DNA of 64,000 bases. It comes from Pantanalinema rosaneae (GTDB lineage: Bacteria; Cyanobacteriota; Cyanobacteriia; Leptolyngbyales; Leptolyngbyaceae). The position numbers were made by a program, and so were the translations under genes. The notes below the pieces were generated by a model. That model did no database searches and was not told where the DNA came from. It saw only the letters and a list, made by a program, of their open reading frames with translations. The stretch is from positions 124,001 to 188,000 of the forward strand of contig NZ_JBLZFZ010000001.1 in assembly GCF_050753385.1 (NCBI RefSeq), given 5' to 3'. The stretch's first letter is position 1. Each line of letters starts with the position of its first letter. Below, piece by piece: positions 50,540-59,881 of this stretch.

Positions 50540-51892
50540 ATGGCTGTGAACAAATTAGAAAACGCTGCATTACTGGAACGTCACTCTCCTCTAACGGCGG
50601 CTCCAAAACCGTCTCTAGCGTTAGTCGATGCGATCGCGTTAATTGTGGGACTCGTCATCGGGGCTGGGATCTTTGAGACACCTGCTCTGGTCGCCGGGAA
50701 TACAGGCACAGTGAATGGGGTGCTTCTAGTTTGGCTAATCGGTGGTGTCGTGTCATTACTGGGGGCACTCTGCTATGCCGAACTGGCAACCACCTACCCC
50801 CATGTGGGTGGTAACTACTATTACCTCAAACGGGCATTTGGACAACCGATCGCTGTCCTATTTGCCTGGGCCCGCATGACCGTGATTCAAACTGGCTCGA
50901 TCGCCCTACTAGCCTTTGTGTTGGGTGACTATGCCTCCCAACTGGTTTCGTTGGGCAGTTACTCAACCTCTATCTATGCCGTCGGGGCGATCGTGCTATT
51001 GACCGCCTTGAATATCATTGGATTACACCAGAGCAAGCGACTGCAAAACTGGCTAGCTGTAGCGTTAATCCTGGGCTTAGGACTGGTGATTTGCATTGGA
51101 CTGATCTTTGCGCCACCAGCGACAACCACTCCGGTAACACCATCCACGACTACGCCTGCCTGGGGCATGGCACTGGTCTTCGTGCTGTTATCGTATGGAG
51201 GTTGGAATGAAGCGGCTTACATCTCGGCAGAAATCCATCATCCACGCCGAAATATTGTGCGATCGCTGCTGTGGAGCATTGGCATTATTACCGGACTGTA
51301 TTTATTGATTAACCTGGCATATCTGCGAGGCTTAGGCATAGCCGACATGGCAGGTTCCCAAGCAGTGGCAGCCGATTTACTACGCCGCTCTTTGGGAGAA
51401 CTGGGCGCTGGTTTAGTCAGCTTACTTGTGGTAGTTGCCACCTTAGGCTCGATCAATGCCACGATTCTAACCGGAGCCCGCACTAACTTTGCCTTAGGGC
51501 AAGATATCTCGCCATTTCGCTGGTTGGGACGCTGGCAACCCCATCCCAGCTCACCGACCACCGCTTATTTAGTACAAGGGGCGATCGCCCTGATTCTGAT
51601 TGGGTTAGGCACATTCACCCGTAAGGGATTTGAAACCATGGTGGACTATACTGCACCCACTTTCTGGTTCTTTTTTCTGCTCAGTACGCTGTCACTGATC
51701 ATCTTGCGGTGGCGGGAACCCTTTCGACTGCGCCCCTTTCGAGTTCCTCTTTACCCGATCGTACCCATCCTGTTTTGTGCAACTTGCGGCTACTTACTCT
51801 ACTCCAGCTTAGTGTACACAGGCATCGGAGCCACTGTTGGAGTCATTGTGGTTTTACTCGGTCTACCATTTGTTCGTCGCACTAGTCATTAA
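50540..51892 (+). CDS. APC-superfamily amino acid permease
   Basis: Integral membrane transporter of 450 residues with about twelve helices. The first helix has GLVIGAGIFETPA, the unwound GxG substrate site of APC transporters, and helix 6 has LLSYGGWNEAAYISAEI. The substrate (amino acid or polyamine) cannot be told. It may be co-transcribed with the preceding exported protein. Confidence 0.92.
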   Translation: MAVNKLENAALLERHSPLTAAPKPSLALVDAIALIVGLVIGAGIFETPALVAGNTGTVNGVLLVWLIGGVVSLLGALCYAELATTYPHVGGNYYYLKRAFGQPIAVLFAWARMTVIQTGSIALLAFVLGDYASQLVSLGSYSTSIYAVGAIVLLTALNIIGLHQSKRLQNWLAVALILGLGLVICIGLIFAPPATTTPVTPSTTTPAWGMALVFVLLSYGGWNEAAYISAEIHHPRRNIVRSLLWSIGIITGLYLLINLAYLRGLGIADMAGSQAVAADLLRRSLGELGAGLVSLLVVVATLGSINATILTGARTNFALGQDISPFRWLGRWQPHPSSPTTAYLVQGAIALILIGLGTFTRKGFETMVDYTAPTFWFFFLLSTLSLIILRWREPFRLRPFRVPLYPIVPILFCATCGYLLYSSLVYTGIGATVGVIVVLLGLPFVRRTSH

Positions 51893-51930
51893 CCCAAACT
51901 CACCCAACCCTTTTTACAGGAGATAATTAC

Positions 51931-52590
51931 ATGCAACCTAACTTGATTCGGCGATCGTTCGTCATAGGTATTAGCGTTCTTAGTCTGACTGGCATTGGCT
52001 GTACGCAACTGCGGAATTTTGAACCAGAGGTAGAAAGTCCAACGGCGGCTGCCCAAACAAATTCGGTATCTGAACAAGCCCAAGCCAATCCAGCGACCGA
52101 AGCCCCCACTCGCAGTCCTGATGTGGTTTACGTGCCCACACCAACGGCAGTTGTGCAGGAAATGCTACGACTGGCGAATGTACAGTCCAATGATGTGGTC
52201 TATGACTTGGGCAGTGGCGATGGTCGCATTGTGATTGCCGCCGCTCAAGAGTATGGTGCCCGTGGGGTTGGGATTGATATCAACCCGCAACGGGTTCGAG
52301 AAGCCAATGAAAATGCTCAACAAGCCGGAGTCACCGATCGGGTGGAATTCCGTCAGGCAGACTTGTTTGAAACAGACTTTAGCGAGGCTACCGTGGTGAC
52401 ACTGTACTTGTTACCCGACCTCAACGTCAAACTGCGTCCCAAGTTACTAAATGAATTAAAACCAGGGACTCGCATTGTCTCCCATGCCTTTGATATGGGG
52501 GACTGGAAGCCCGAGCAAGTGGTTGAAGTGGATGGCAGAACGGTGTACTACTGGGTCGTGCCTGAGAATCCCCCGGCTAATTTGCGCTAG
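51931..52590 (+). CDS. lipoprotein-type class I methyltransferase
   Basis: Protein of 219 residues with AGGAG before the ATG. The N-terminus is a lipoprotein signal with lipobox LTGIGC (Cys28), followed by an Ala/Gln/Glu-rich linker to ~residue 65. The rest is a full SAM-binding fold: VVYDLGSGDGRIVIAAA (motif I), GVGIDINPQRV (II), VEFRQADLF (III) and a TVVTLYLLPDLN motif. Exported methyltransferases are unexpected because SAM is cytosolic. Related proteins do occur in cyanobacteria and other bacteria, but their substrates are not known to me. Confidence 0.87.
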   Translation: MQPNLIRRSFVIGISVLSLTGIGCTQLRNFEPEVESPTAAAQTNSVSEQAQANPATEAPTRSPDVVYVPTPTAVVQEMLRLANVQSNDVVYDLGSGDGRIVIAAAQEYGARGVGIDINPQRVREANENAQQAGVTDRVEFRQADLFETDFSEATVVTLYLLPDLNVKLRPKLLNELKPGTRIVSHAFDMGDWKPEQVVEVDGRTVYYWVVPENPPANLR

Positions 52591-52626
52591 CACTTACGGA
52601 TGCTAACCTTGACTAGCCATCCCCGG

Positions 52627-53961
52627 TTACTCAATCGGCAGGTTCTGAAAGGTGGGATAGCGTCGATCGATGTGATGGGCTTTGTAGGTCAGCCAGCGGA
52701 ACCCCAGGTTAGCCAACTTCAATTGTCGAAATGCCGCATGGGGATCAGACAGGTGAGTTTGGGGGAGTGGCTGACCGATCTCTTTGAACACCAGACCTAA
52801 CGGAATCTTGATCTGATCCTGAAGTTGCAGACAGCGAGCAAAAAAGGGCCCAAACGCGGCAATCAAAGAACCCACTCCCCCCCGAGCCTGTCCCCAACCA
52901 ATGTAATAGATACCCTTGTAGTCATCTAAAAAGCTACCACCATAACACTTGACGATCGCGCCTTCAACCCGTTGCAGGGCAGGCGGTAGAAAGGGGTAGG
53001 ACAGATGAAATCCCGTCGCACAAACGATTAAATCAAAAATTTCCCGACTACCATCCCTAAACTCGACCGTATCCCCTTGCAGGGATTGGACAGCGGGTTT
53101 AGGATGAATCCGCCCATGTTGAATGTAGTAGGGCACTTCATTGTTAATAGTGGGATGTTTGGCAAAAATGCGGTAGGTTGGTGTAGATAAACCATAGTGC
53201 TCATGCTTGCCAAAGGTTAAACGAATCATGCTATAGGCAATCAGCCGTTGCAGCGATTCCGGCATCCAGCCATGAATCAAATCGGTGATCGGTACTCCGG
53301 CAAAGGTTTTGGGCAAAAACCAGACCGATTCCCGCAGGCTCAAGACCGACTTTGCCCCCACCCGAGCCGCTTCGGCGGCAATATCACAGGCGGAGTTCCC
53401 CCCCCCAATCACCAACACCCGTTTGCCACGCAGTTGATCGGGGTGTTTATAGTCTTTGGAATGAATCATTTCACCGGTAAATTCGCCAGAGAATTGGGGA
53501 AAGCGTTTATCCCAGTGATGCCCATTACACAGCAGTATCCCTTTGTAAATTCGCTGTTCTCCATTCGATAACGTAACGTGCCAATAATTATTTTCGATCG
53601 GTCGAATGGCTAGCACCGCACAGTTCAATTCAATGGCGGGACGTAAATTAAAGTGATCTGCAAAGGCATTCAGATACTCCCGCATTTGTACCGCACTGGG
53701 GAAATCGGGATAATTGGCGGGCATCGGAAAATGGGTAAACTCAGTTACCTTCCGTGATGAAATAATATGTGCGGTTTGATAAACCCCGTGGTACCAATTG
53801 CCCCCAATTTGATCACTGGCATCCACCTGGTCATAGGCAATTCCAGCCACCTGAAGCGCCTGAGCCATGCCTAGTCCAATAAATCCGGCTCCCAGAATTA
53901 AGTGGCGATCGCGGCGATCAACAAGAGAGGTTGCCACCCTGGGACGATCGATCTGTATCAA
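52627..53961 (-). CDS. class B flavin-dependent monooxygenase (FMO type)
   Basis: Flavoprotein of 444 residues. FAD-binding GAGFIGLGMAQAL near the N-terminus, GGNWYHGVYQT, the FMO fingerprint FTGEMIHSKDY, NADPH-binding VLVIGGGNSACDIAAEAA and VCATGFHLSYPF. The fingerprint ends in Tyr rather than the WP/D of canonical Baeyer-Villiger enzymes, so N- or S-oxygenation is as likely as ester formation. It is the last gene of a three-gene minus-strand operon with an SDR (25 bases upstream) and an esterase. Confidence 0.9.
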   Translation of the reverse strand: MIQIDRPRVATSLVDRRDRHLILGAGFIGLGMAQALQVAGIAYDQVDASDQIGGNWYHGVYQTAHIISSRKVTEFTHFPMPANYPDFPSAVQMREYLNAFADHFNLRPAIELNCAVLAIRPIENNYWHVTLSNGEQRIYKGILLCNGHHWDKRFPQFSGEFTGEMIHSKDYKHPDQLRGKRVLVIGGGNSACDIAAEAARVGAKSVLSLRESVWFLPKTFAGVPITDLIHGWMPESLQRLIAYSMIRLTFGKHEHYGLSTPTYRIFAKHPTINNEVPYYIQHGRIHPKPAVQSLQGDTVEFRDGSREIFDLIVCATGFHLSYPFLPPALQRVEGAIVKCYGGSFLDDYKGIYYIGWGQARGGVGSLIAAFGPFFARCLQLQDQIKIPLGLVFKEIGQPLPQTHLSDPHAAFRQLKLANLGFRWLTYKAHHIDRRYPTFQNLPIE

Positions 53962-53986
53962 AATGTCTTCTCCGCTTCAACCTGTG

Positions 53987-54769
53987 CTATATCCAGTCTA
54001 AAAGCCAGGGAGCAAACCGTTGCAGTAGATGAATAATATAGGCAAAGCGATCGGGAAAAATCTGCCGTTGATTGCGTTCAATTCCCCGCAGAGTGCGATC
54101 GATGACAGCTGCCGGATCGGTGATTAAGTGATCGGGAATACTACTACCCTCCTTTGCCAACGTGCCATAGCATTGCACTTGCAGAATCGGAGTTCGGCTG
54201 AAAAACGGATAAACGGCAGTGACTTTCACATTGTATGGTTTGACTTCCGCTAACAGTCCGGCACTGAAGCCGCGTAGCCCGAACTTGCTTGTAGCGTAGT
54301 GGGTCAAGCCCGCCGTTGCCACCCAACCCGCCACTGATGACATATTGACAATATGCCCCGATCGTCGAGTAATCATATCGGCAACAAATAAATGACTTAA
54401 GCGCATCGGTGACAGGAGATTAATTTGCATCAGCCGTTCCCCTTGCTCTACCGGAATTTCATCCATCCGTCCAAATACCGCAATCCCCGCATTATTAATC
54501 AAAATATCTACTGGAATATTGAGCGCTTGCACTTGTTGGTAGAGCTGGTCACACCCGGCGGTGGTAGACAGATCTGCCACCAAATAGGTGAGGATTTCTC
54601 CAGTAGCAATCTCCTGCCGCATCGTCTTGATCTGCTGTTCCAGGGCGGCAGCATCCAGATCCGTCAGAATCAGCCGACTCCCTGCCCTCAACAACTGGCG
54701 AGTCAGTTCCTGACCAAAGCCCCCTGTCGCTCCGGTAATCAGCACAACGGCATGGTTTAACTGAGTCAT
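53987..54769 (-). CDS. short-chain dehydrogenase/reductase
   Basis: Classical SDR of 260 residues: cofactor motif TGATGGFGQEL, NNAGIAVFGRM, catalytic Ser (NMSSVAGW) and YATSK (Tyr, Lys). The Asp after strand 2 (LTDLDAAAL) suggests NAD(H) preference. Oxidises or reduces an alcohol/ketone; the C-terminal LLQRFAPWLLDWI is hydrophobic and may touch the membrane. Its start overlaps the esterase gene by four bases, so the two are translationally coupled. Confidence 0.92.
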   Translation of the reverse strand: MTQLNHAVVLITGATGGFGQELTRQLLRAGSRLILTDLDAAALEQQIKTMRQEIATGEILTYLVADLSTTAGCDQLYQQVQALNIPVDILINNAGIAVFGRMDEIPVEQGERLMQINLLSPMRLSHLFVADMITRRSGHIVNMSSVAGWVATAGLTHYATSKFGLRGFSAGLLAEVKPYNVKVTAVYPFFSRTPILQVQCYGTLAKEGSSIPDHLITDPAAVIDRTLRGIERNQRQIFPDRFAYIIHLLQRFAPWLLDWI

Positions 54770-55989
54770 GGCTGTTTCCTCAATGCCCAGGCAAGAAATC
54801 GCTCGGTGTAGTATAAAGCCAGCTGATTACTGACCCCATTAAACACGGCATCGAAGGCATGTTCTGCCCAGGGAATTTCTAGCCAAACTACCTGATTGCC
54901 TGCATCCTGCAATTTCTGGTAAAGCTGCCGTCCAAACTGAGGCTGCACCAGATGATCGCGCCCCGCATACACCAGCAGGGACGGAGGCAGATTGGGCTGA
55001 ATGTGATTAATCGGGGAAGCCTGATGATAACGCTGTGGCTGTTGCTCGGGATTACCGCCCAGAAAAGCCTCCAGAATCGATCGCGTATCGATCGGGTCGG
55101 GAACAGGCGGATCATAATACCCTGCCGTCAGGTTCACAGGACCGTAGTAGTTCACAACTGCTCGGATCGGTAAGGAACTCTGTCCATAGGCGGCTAACAT
55201 TGCCAGATGGGCACCCGCCGATCGCCCCAGCAACGCCACCCGCTGGCGATCGATCTCTAGCGTTTCCGCCTGGGTGTTAATGAAGGATAACGCAGTGCGG
55301 ATATCTTCAAGCTGTGCCGGATACTGAAACTGCGGCGCATGACGGTAATCCAATGCCACCACCGTATAGCCCTGGGCAGCCATATAGCGGCTAAAGGTTT
55401 CATCGTTGGCAGGGGTTCCGTTTTGCCAAGCTCCGCCATAAATCACCACGATCGTCGGATGCAACCCTACAGACAGAGGACGATAAAGATTCAGGGTCAA
55501 ATCCATCCCCTCTACGGTAGCAAAGGGCATACCCCGATCGATCCGCACGTCTGGTACATGAATTCCTCGAAACGCATCTGCCCAGACAAACGGTTGAGAA
55601 CGCATCACCTGGGGAATAGGCAGAGTTGCCGTTAACGCTGATTTGCCTAATGCCGCTTCCATCTCAGTGGCAATCCGAGCATTGGCAGTCGGAAACTGCA
55701 TCAGAGGCAATAGACTGAGCAACAAACCCAGCAGGCTACACCCCAGAGCGATCCCATGCAGCCAACTCAACTGGAACCGCAATGCCACCAGCAGCAGAGC
55801 AATCGCATTCACGACAATTAACCAGGGACTGACCTCCGGAGCACCAATGCCCAGAGGCAGCAGGAACATGGTAGGGGCGGGAAGCACAATCCAGAGGCTG
55901 AGTAAACAGCCCACAACACTCAACACCCAGGGAACCCAGAGGGAAGCTACAAATCCCATCACGAGGGCTATCTTACGCTTATTTCGCAT
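54766..55989 (-). CDS. membrane-anchored alpha/beta-hydrolase (esterase/lipase family)
   Basis: Protein of 407 residues. Three or four N-terminal hydrophobic helices (~7-105) precede an alpha/beta-hydrolase domain with the oxyanion segment VVIYGGAWQNG (usually HGG), nucleophile GRSAGAHLAM, an acidic residue in VYAGRDHLVQP and His in WAEHAFDAVF. It is related to hormone-sensitive-lipase-like and BD-FAE esterases. First gene of the esterase-SDR-FMO operon. The family hydrolyses small esters; the anchor suggests a lipid-like substrate. Confidence 0.88.
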   Translation of the reverse strand: MRNKRKIALVMGFVASLWVPWVLSVVGCLLSLWIVLPAPTMFLLPLGIGAPEVSPWLIVVNAIALLLVALRFQLSWLHGIALGCSLLGLLLSLLPLMQFPTANARIATEMEAALGKSALTATLPIPQVMRSQPFVWADAFRGIHVPDVRIDRGMPFATVEGMDLTLNLYRPLSVGLHPTIVVIYGGAWQNGTPANDETFSRYMAAQGYTVVALDYRHAPQFQYPAQLEDIRTALSFINTQAETLEIDRQRVALLGRSAGAHLAMLAAYGQSSLPIRAVVNYYGPVNLTAGYYDPPVPDPIDTRSILEAFLGGNPEQQPQRYHQASPINHIQPNLPPSLLVYAGRDHLVQPQFGRQLYQKLQDAGNQVVWLEIPWAEHAFDAVFNGVSNQLALYYTERFLAWALRKQP

Positions 55990-56094
55990 GTCAGATTAGA
56001 AATTGTCTGTCGGCAAAGATATTTTGGCACAATTGTCCAAATAACCTGTGGTATGAGTGATCAACATTGGTAACTTAAGGATTGTCAAAAAATT

Positions 56095-57039
56095 CTATGA
56101 TTGAGGCAAATTGAGTGAATCGATCGCTTTATGGCGACGACTCCCAAACAGGTAGGCATAAACATAGGACAGGACACAACCAAATAGAAAGATTTGAAAG
56201 GTGAGAAAAATCCACAACATTAAGATCATCACACTCCCAATCACACCATAGGATAGAAAATGGCTCCCGATCGTGATCACACTATTGCCAACCAATTGTT
56301 GTAATCCTACTAACAACGCTGTTGTCAGCAAGGCACTGAGCCAGACATCTTGCCAACCCACCTGAGCAACGGGCAGGATTTTGTACAATACACAGGCAAC
56401 TAGAGCCATGATTAAAAATGATGAACTGAGTTGTAAGCCTTTCGCTAATTGCAGTTCATCAATGGGGAGAAAGGCAAAGGTCGCCTGAAAGTTAGCAATC
56501 AGTTCTAAGATCGTTTTAATCACAATATTGGCGATTAAGGATGTCAGCAGGAGTAAGGCACTCCCCAAGACCAACAAGAATGCTAACAGCTTATTAAACG
56601 TAAAGGAGAGGACGATCGTCAGGATTGAGCCAGTCTCCGAGACCTGATCCGGCGATCGCCAAATCTGATTGACTGAATTTCGCAGCACTCCAAACACCGC
56701 ACTTGCCGCAAATAGCAGCACAACAAAGCCAACAATGCCCGCTCCCACACTGTTTTGATTCAAGGAGATGATCGTCGCCCGGATCAACTCGTGTACTTCC
56801 GGGGGCAAATAGCGTTGCAGGCTGTTCCAGATCGATCGAAAGGCTTCACTATTCGGTTCAATCAGCCACCCAATCACGCTCAAAATCACCAGTAGCATGG
56901 GGAACAAGGAAAACAAACCGTAATATGATAAAGCGGCAGCCATGCCGGGGCAGTTATCTTGATTCCATTTCAATCCAGTTTTAATCAGGAGTTGAGCCGG
57001 TTTAGAGGGCACGATCGTAGATCGAATATAGTGCAACAT
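56095..57039 (-). CDS. YihY/BrkB-family inner-membrane protein
   Basis: Membrane protein of 314 residues from ATG 57039; a GTG at 57123 would add 28 residues of low-complexity lead-in. The family core is clear: CPGMAAALSYYGLFSLFPMLLVILSVIGW, about six helices, and WRSPDQ. Proteins of this family were once called ribonuclease BN but are integral membrane proteins of unclear function. It is alone on its strand here. Confidence 0.87.
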   Translation of the reverse strand: MLHYIRSTIVPSKPAQLLIKTGLKWNQDNCPGMAAALSYYGLFSLFPMLLVILSVIGWLIEPNSEAFRSIWNSLQRYLPPEVHELIRATIISLNQNSVGAGIVGFVVLLFAASAVFGVLRNSVNQIWRSPDQVSETGSILTIVLSFTFNKLLAFLLVLGSALLLLTSLIANIVIKTILELIANFQATFAFLPIDELQLAKGLQLSSSFLIMALVACVLYKILPVAQVGWQDVWLSALLTTALLVGLQQLVGNSVITIGSHFLSYGVIGSVMILMLWIFLTFQIFLFGCVLSYVYAYLFGSRRHKAIDSLNLPQS

Positions 57040-57147
57040 ATCAGGATTTAGAATGGGAGGTGAATCAAGAAAGATTGTAAAAGAATTTTTTGGTGCAGGG
57101 AGTCTTTTACTATCCAAATTCACTGAAAGTCATGCTGTCAAATCACT

Positions 57148-58017
57148 TCATCCCTGAAAAGCGTAGGTTGGTAAACCTGTCACCTCAGTTGGCAGACTAA
57201 ACAAATCACCGGAGTAAAAACTGGCTTGAATCTCTGTTTCACTTAACCCGATCGAGGCGGAAGTAATGTATAACGTCATGCGATCGGGATTGCCAAACAC
57301 ACAACAGGTAGGGCGCTGCACTGGCATTGGTACCCGCATCATTTCCTGCCCCGCTGGATCAAATCGAATCACGCACCAGCCATTCCACATTGCTGACCAA
57401 ATGCAGCCTTCTTGATCGACGGTTAACCCATCCGGTTCAAATGATTCAGCAGTTAAATCGATCAAAACGCGGCGATCGCTTAAATCACCACTGGCAAGAT
57501 CAAACTTGTAGGCATAGATGGTCTTACGAGCGGAATCCGTTAAGTAAAAAGTTTGATTGTCAGGACTCCACCCTAATCCATTCGAGATCGTTAATCCAGT
57601 TTCCTTGACCTTTACCGTCCCCGTAGCATCATAGGAATATAAGCAAGCGGTGTTCTCATGAACACTCACCGAACCAAACCAAAATCGTCCCGCCGCATCG
57701 CATTTGCCATCATTAAAGCGAGTCTCTGGATGGCTATGCGCGATCGTGACGATCGGGGTAACAGTGCCATCACAGGTATCTAAAAATGCCAGTTGGTGAT
57801 TCATTGCCATGATCAATCGCTGTGCTCCGGCAGGAGCTAAACACCCCACCACTTCACCGACTTCAAACCATTGATGTTCACCTGTTGCCGGATTGAATTG
57901 ATGAACTCGATGATTGTAGATATCCACCCAATACAAAACCCGATCGCCTGAGTGCCAACAGGGCCCCTCACCCAGACGGGCTCTAACTGTGAGAATATTT
58001 TGTGGTGCAGATGGCAT
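57148..58017 (-). CDS. SMP-30/gluconolactonase family protein
   Basis: Six-bladed propeller of 289 residues. ATG 58017 follows GGAGGG by about seven bases. Metal-site landmarks: GEGPCWHSGDRVLYWVDI with the Glu ligand, RFNDGKCDAAGRFWFGS (Asn, Asp), ISNGLGWSPDNQTFYLTDS (Asn, Asp) and FEPDGLTVDQEGCIWSAMW. Divalent-metal lactonase of sugar lactones, or regucalcin-like. Cytosolic; no partner gene nearby. Confidence 0.92.
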   Translation of the reverse strand: MPSAPQNILTVRARLGEGPCWHSGDRVLYWVDIYNHRVHQFNPATGEHQWFEVGEVVGCLAPAGAQRLIMAMNHQLAFLDTCDGTVTPIVTIAHSHPETRFNDGKCDAAGRFWFGSVSVHENTACLYSYDATGTVKVKETGLTISNGLGWSPDNQTFYLTDSARKTIYAYKFDLASGDLSDRRVLIDLTAESFEPDGLTVDQEGCIWSAMWNGWCVIRFDPAGQEMMRVPMPVQRPTCCVFGNPDRMTLYITSASIGLSETEIQASFYSGDLFSLPTEVTGLPTYAFQG

Positions 58018-58250
58018 CGTGTTTCCCTCCGTCATAACTTGGTAGATCACGTCTCTTCCATGGTATAAGGGTAATGATGGCGATGGAGCTCGCCGAAAAC
58101 CGCCCCAGGTTAGTCAAAAGATGTTTGATAGCACTGAGGCTGATGGCTCCTACTGTTCCGACTTGTGGCGGAAGGGTAGGGGCGTTGTTGTCTTTTCATC
58201 ACTTCTGCGACAGGTCACGTTGGTTCTACCACTTCAGGGTAACGTGACGT

Positions 58251-59873
58251 ATGTTAGCAAGCCTCATCTGGATATTGCTGTTAGGATTTTTCGTTGGACA
58301 AATCGCTCGACGGCTCCAAGCACCCGCCCTGGTGGGAATGGTGATCGTCGGTATGCTGCTCGGGCCTCAGGTCGGTAATGTCATTAGTCCAGACGTGTTA
58401 GGGTCAGCCGATGCCCTCCGGACGATCGCTGTCATGGTGATCTTGATGAAAGCAGGGCTAGGACTGGATCGCGATAAGTTAGCCCAGCAGGGCAGTGTTG
58501 CATTACGCTTAGGGCTGTTACCTGCCACCTGTGAAGCGATCGTCATTGCGATAGCTGCTATCTGGCTGTTGCAGTTCGATTTTGCCACTGGACTCTTACT
58601 TGGTTGTGTGATTGGGGCAGAATCACCCGCCGTAATTGTCCCAGGTATGTTGCGGTTAAAAAGTTTGGGTTGGGGCGTAAGCAAAGGCATTCCCGATGCC
58701 ATTCTGACGGGCAGTGCCCTATCGGATGTCCTGCTGTTATTGGGCTTTAGCCTGCTGCTCGCCTTTCTGGCTCAGGGGAATTCCGTTGGCATCACTTTAC
58801 CGGGTGGAATTATCCTCAGTCCATTACAGATATTACCCTTGCAGGTCATGATTCAAATTGGGCTAGGCGTGTTACTAGGCTGGGTAACGGCTCGCCTGTT
58901 AGTTTCCCTCCTGGCTCAACAAAACTGGACGCAAAATGCCATTCAGGATGGACTGGTGGCAGCCAGCGTTGCCTTGTTATTAGTGGTTTTAGCCACCCAT
59001 GTTCCCATTTTCTCTGGCTATCTCGCGGTGATGGCAACCGGCTTTTTTCTGATTGAGCTAGATGCCCCCCTGGCACGACGACTGCGACGGGGATTCGACG
59101 GTCTGTGGGTCGTTGCCGAAATCATTCTATTTGTGTTGCTGGGAGCCAGTATTCACCTGAATGTATTGGGGGATACCCTGTTCATTGGACTGTTGGTGTT
59201 GGCGATCGGTCTTTTAGTCGGGCGATCGCTGGGCTGGTATCTATCCACGCTAGGCAGTAATTGGAACTGGAAGGAACGGCTATTTTTGCTCCCCGGAAAT
59301 TCGGCTAAAGCCACGGTGCAAGCCGCGATCGGTGCAATTCCACTGGCTCAGGGCATTGCTGGCGGCGAAACGATTTTAGCGATCGCGGCGCTCTCTATTC
59401 TCGTCACTGCCCCGTTAGGAGCCTGGGCAATTCCCACCTTTGCCCCTAAGTTACTGGAGCGGGGGGAAGTCGATCCAACGAAAGTCGCCATTTCCCGAGC
59501 GATCGTGTTACTTGCGGCAGTGGATACATCGCCTCTTGCTGTAGCCGTCTTAACCAAAGCTGCCGAATTAGCTCGCCGCAGTGATGCCGCAGTGATTGTC
59601 CTGCATGTGGTTCGGCTTGACAATCCCCACAGCACAGAACAACTCTACCGACAAACCAAACAACTCCTGGCGGACATTCGCTATCGGTTCATTACGACCT
59701 CAGGTGCAGTGGCAGAAGATATTATTCAGACCGCCCAAGCCTACAAAGTTGATGAAATTATTATTGGCAAACGGGGGCATCGTTCCCTAGAAGATGTCAT
59801 CGTTGGCTCAGTTTCTCAAGCGGTGTTAGAAACCAGTTCGTTACCTGTGATTGTAGTTGAGGAGTTTCTATAA
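58251..59873 (+). CDS. CPA-type cation/proton antiporter with C-terminal USP domain
   Basis: Membrane antiporter of 540 residues. About twelve helices (1-400) with the Na_H_Exchanger pattern (VILMKAGLGLDRDKL, GCVIGAESPAVIVPGML, GNSAKATVQAAIGAI). Residues ~415-540 form a universal-stress domain with an intact ATP motif GKRGHRSLEDVIVGSVSQ (Gx2Gx9GS). The nucleotide-binding tail probably regulates transport of Na+ or K+ against H+. No strong ribosome binding site is seen before the ATG. It converges on the MocA-like gene with only eight bases between them. Confidence 0.9.
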   Translation: MLASLIWILLLGFFVGQIARRLQAPALVGMVIVGMLLGPQVGNVISPDVLGSADALRTIAVMVILMKAGLGLDRDKLAQQGSVALRLGLLPATCEAIVIAIAAIWLLQFDFATGLLLGCVIGAESPAVIVPGMLRLKSLGWGVSKGIPDAILTGSALSDVLLLLGFSLLLAFLAQGNSVGITLPGGIILSPLQILPLQVMIQIGLGVLLGWVTARLLVSLLAQQNWTQNAIQDGLVAASVALLLVVLATHVPIFSGYLAVMATGFFLIELDAPLARRLRRGFDGLWVVAEIILFVLLGASIHLNVLGDTLFIGLLVLAIGLLVGRSLGWYLSTLGSNWNWKERLFLLPGNSAKATVQAAIGAIPLAQGIAGGETILAIAALSILVTAPLGAWAIPTFAPKLLERGEVDPTKVAISRAIVLLAAVDTSPLAVAVLTKAAELARRSDAAVIVLHVVRLDNPHSTEQLYRQTKQLLADIRYRFITTSGAVAEDIIQTAQAYKVDEIIIGKRGHRSLEDVIVGSVSQAVLETSSLPVIVVEEFL

Positions 59874-59881
59874 ATTTATTG

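Noticed and set aside
52600..52800. 66-residue open frame between the methyltransferase and FMO genes
   Set aside because: It is antisense to the end of the FMO coding sequence, which has clear family motifs.
52627..53961. naming the monooxygenase a Baeyer-Villiger enzyme
   Set aside because: The fingerprint FTGEMIHSKDY ends in Tyr rather than WP/D, so only the class B FMO assignment is supported.
58121..58378. 85-residue open frame upstream of the antiporter
   Set aside because: It overlaps the antiporter start in another frame, and the antiporter N-terminus is well supported.
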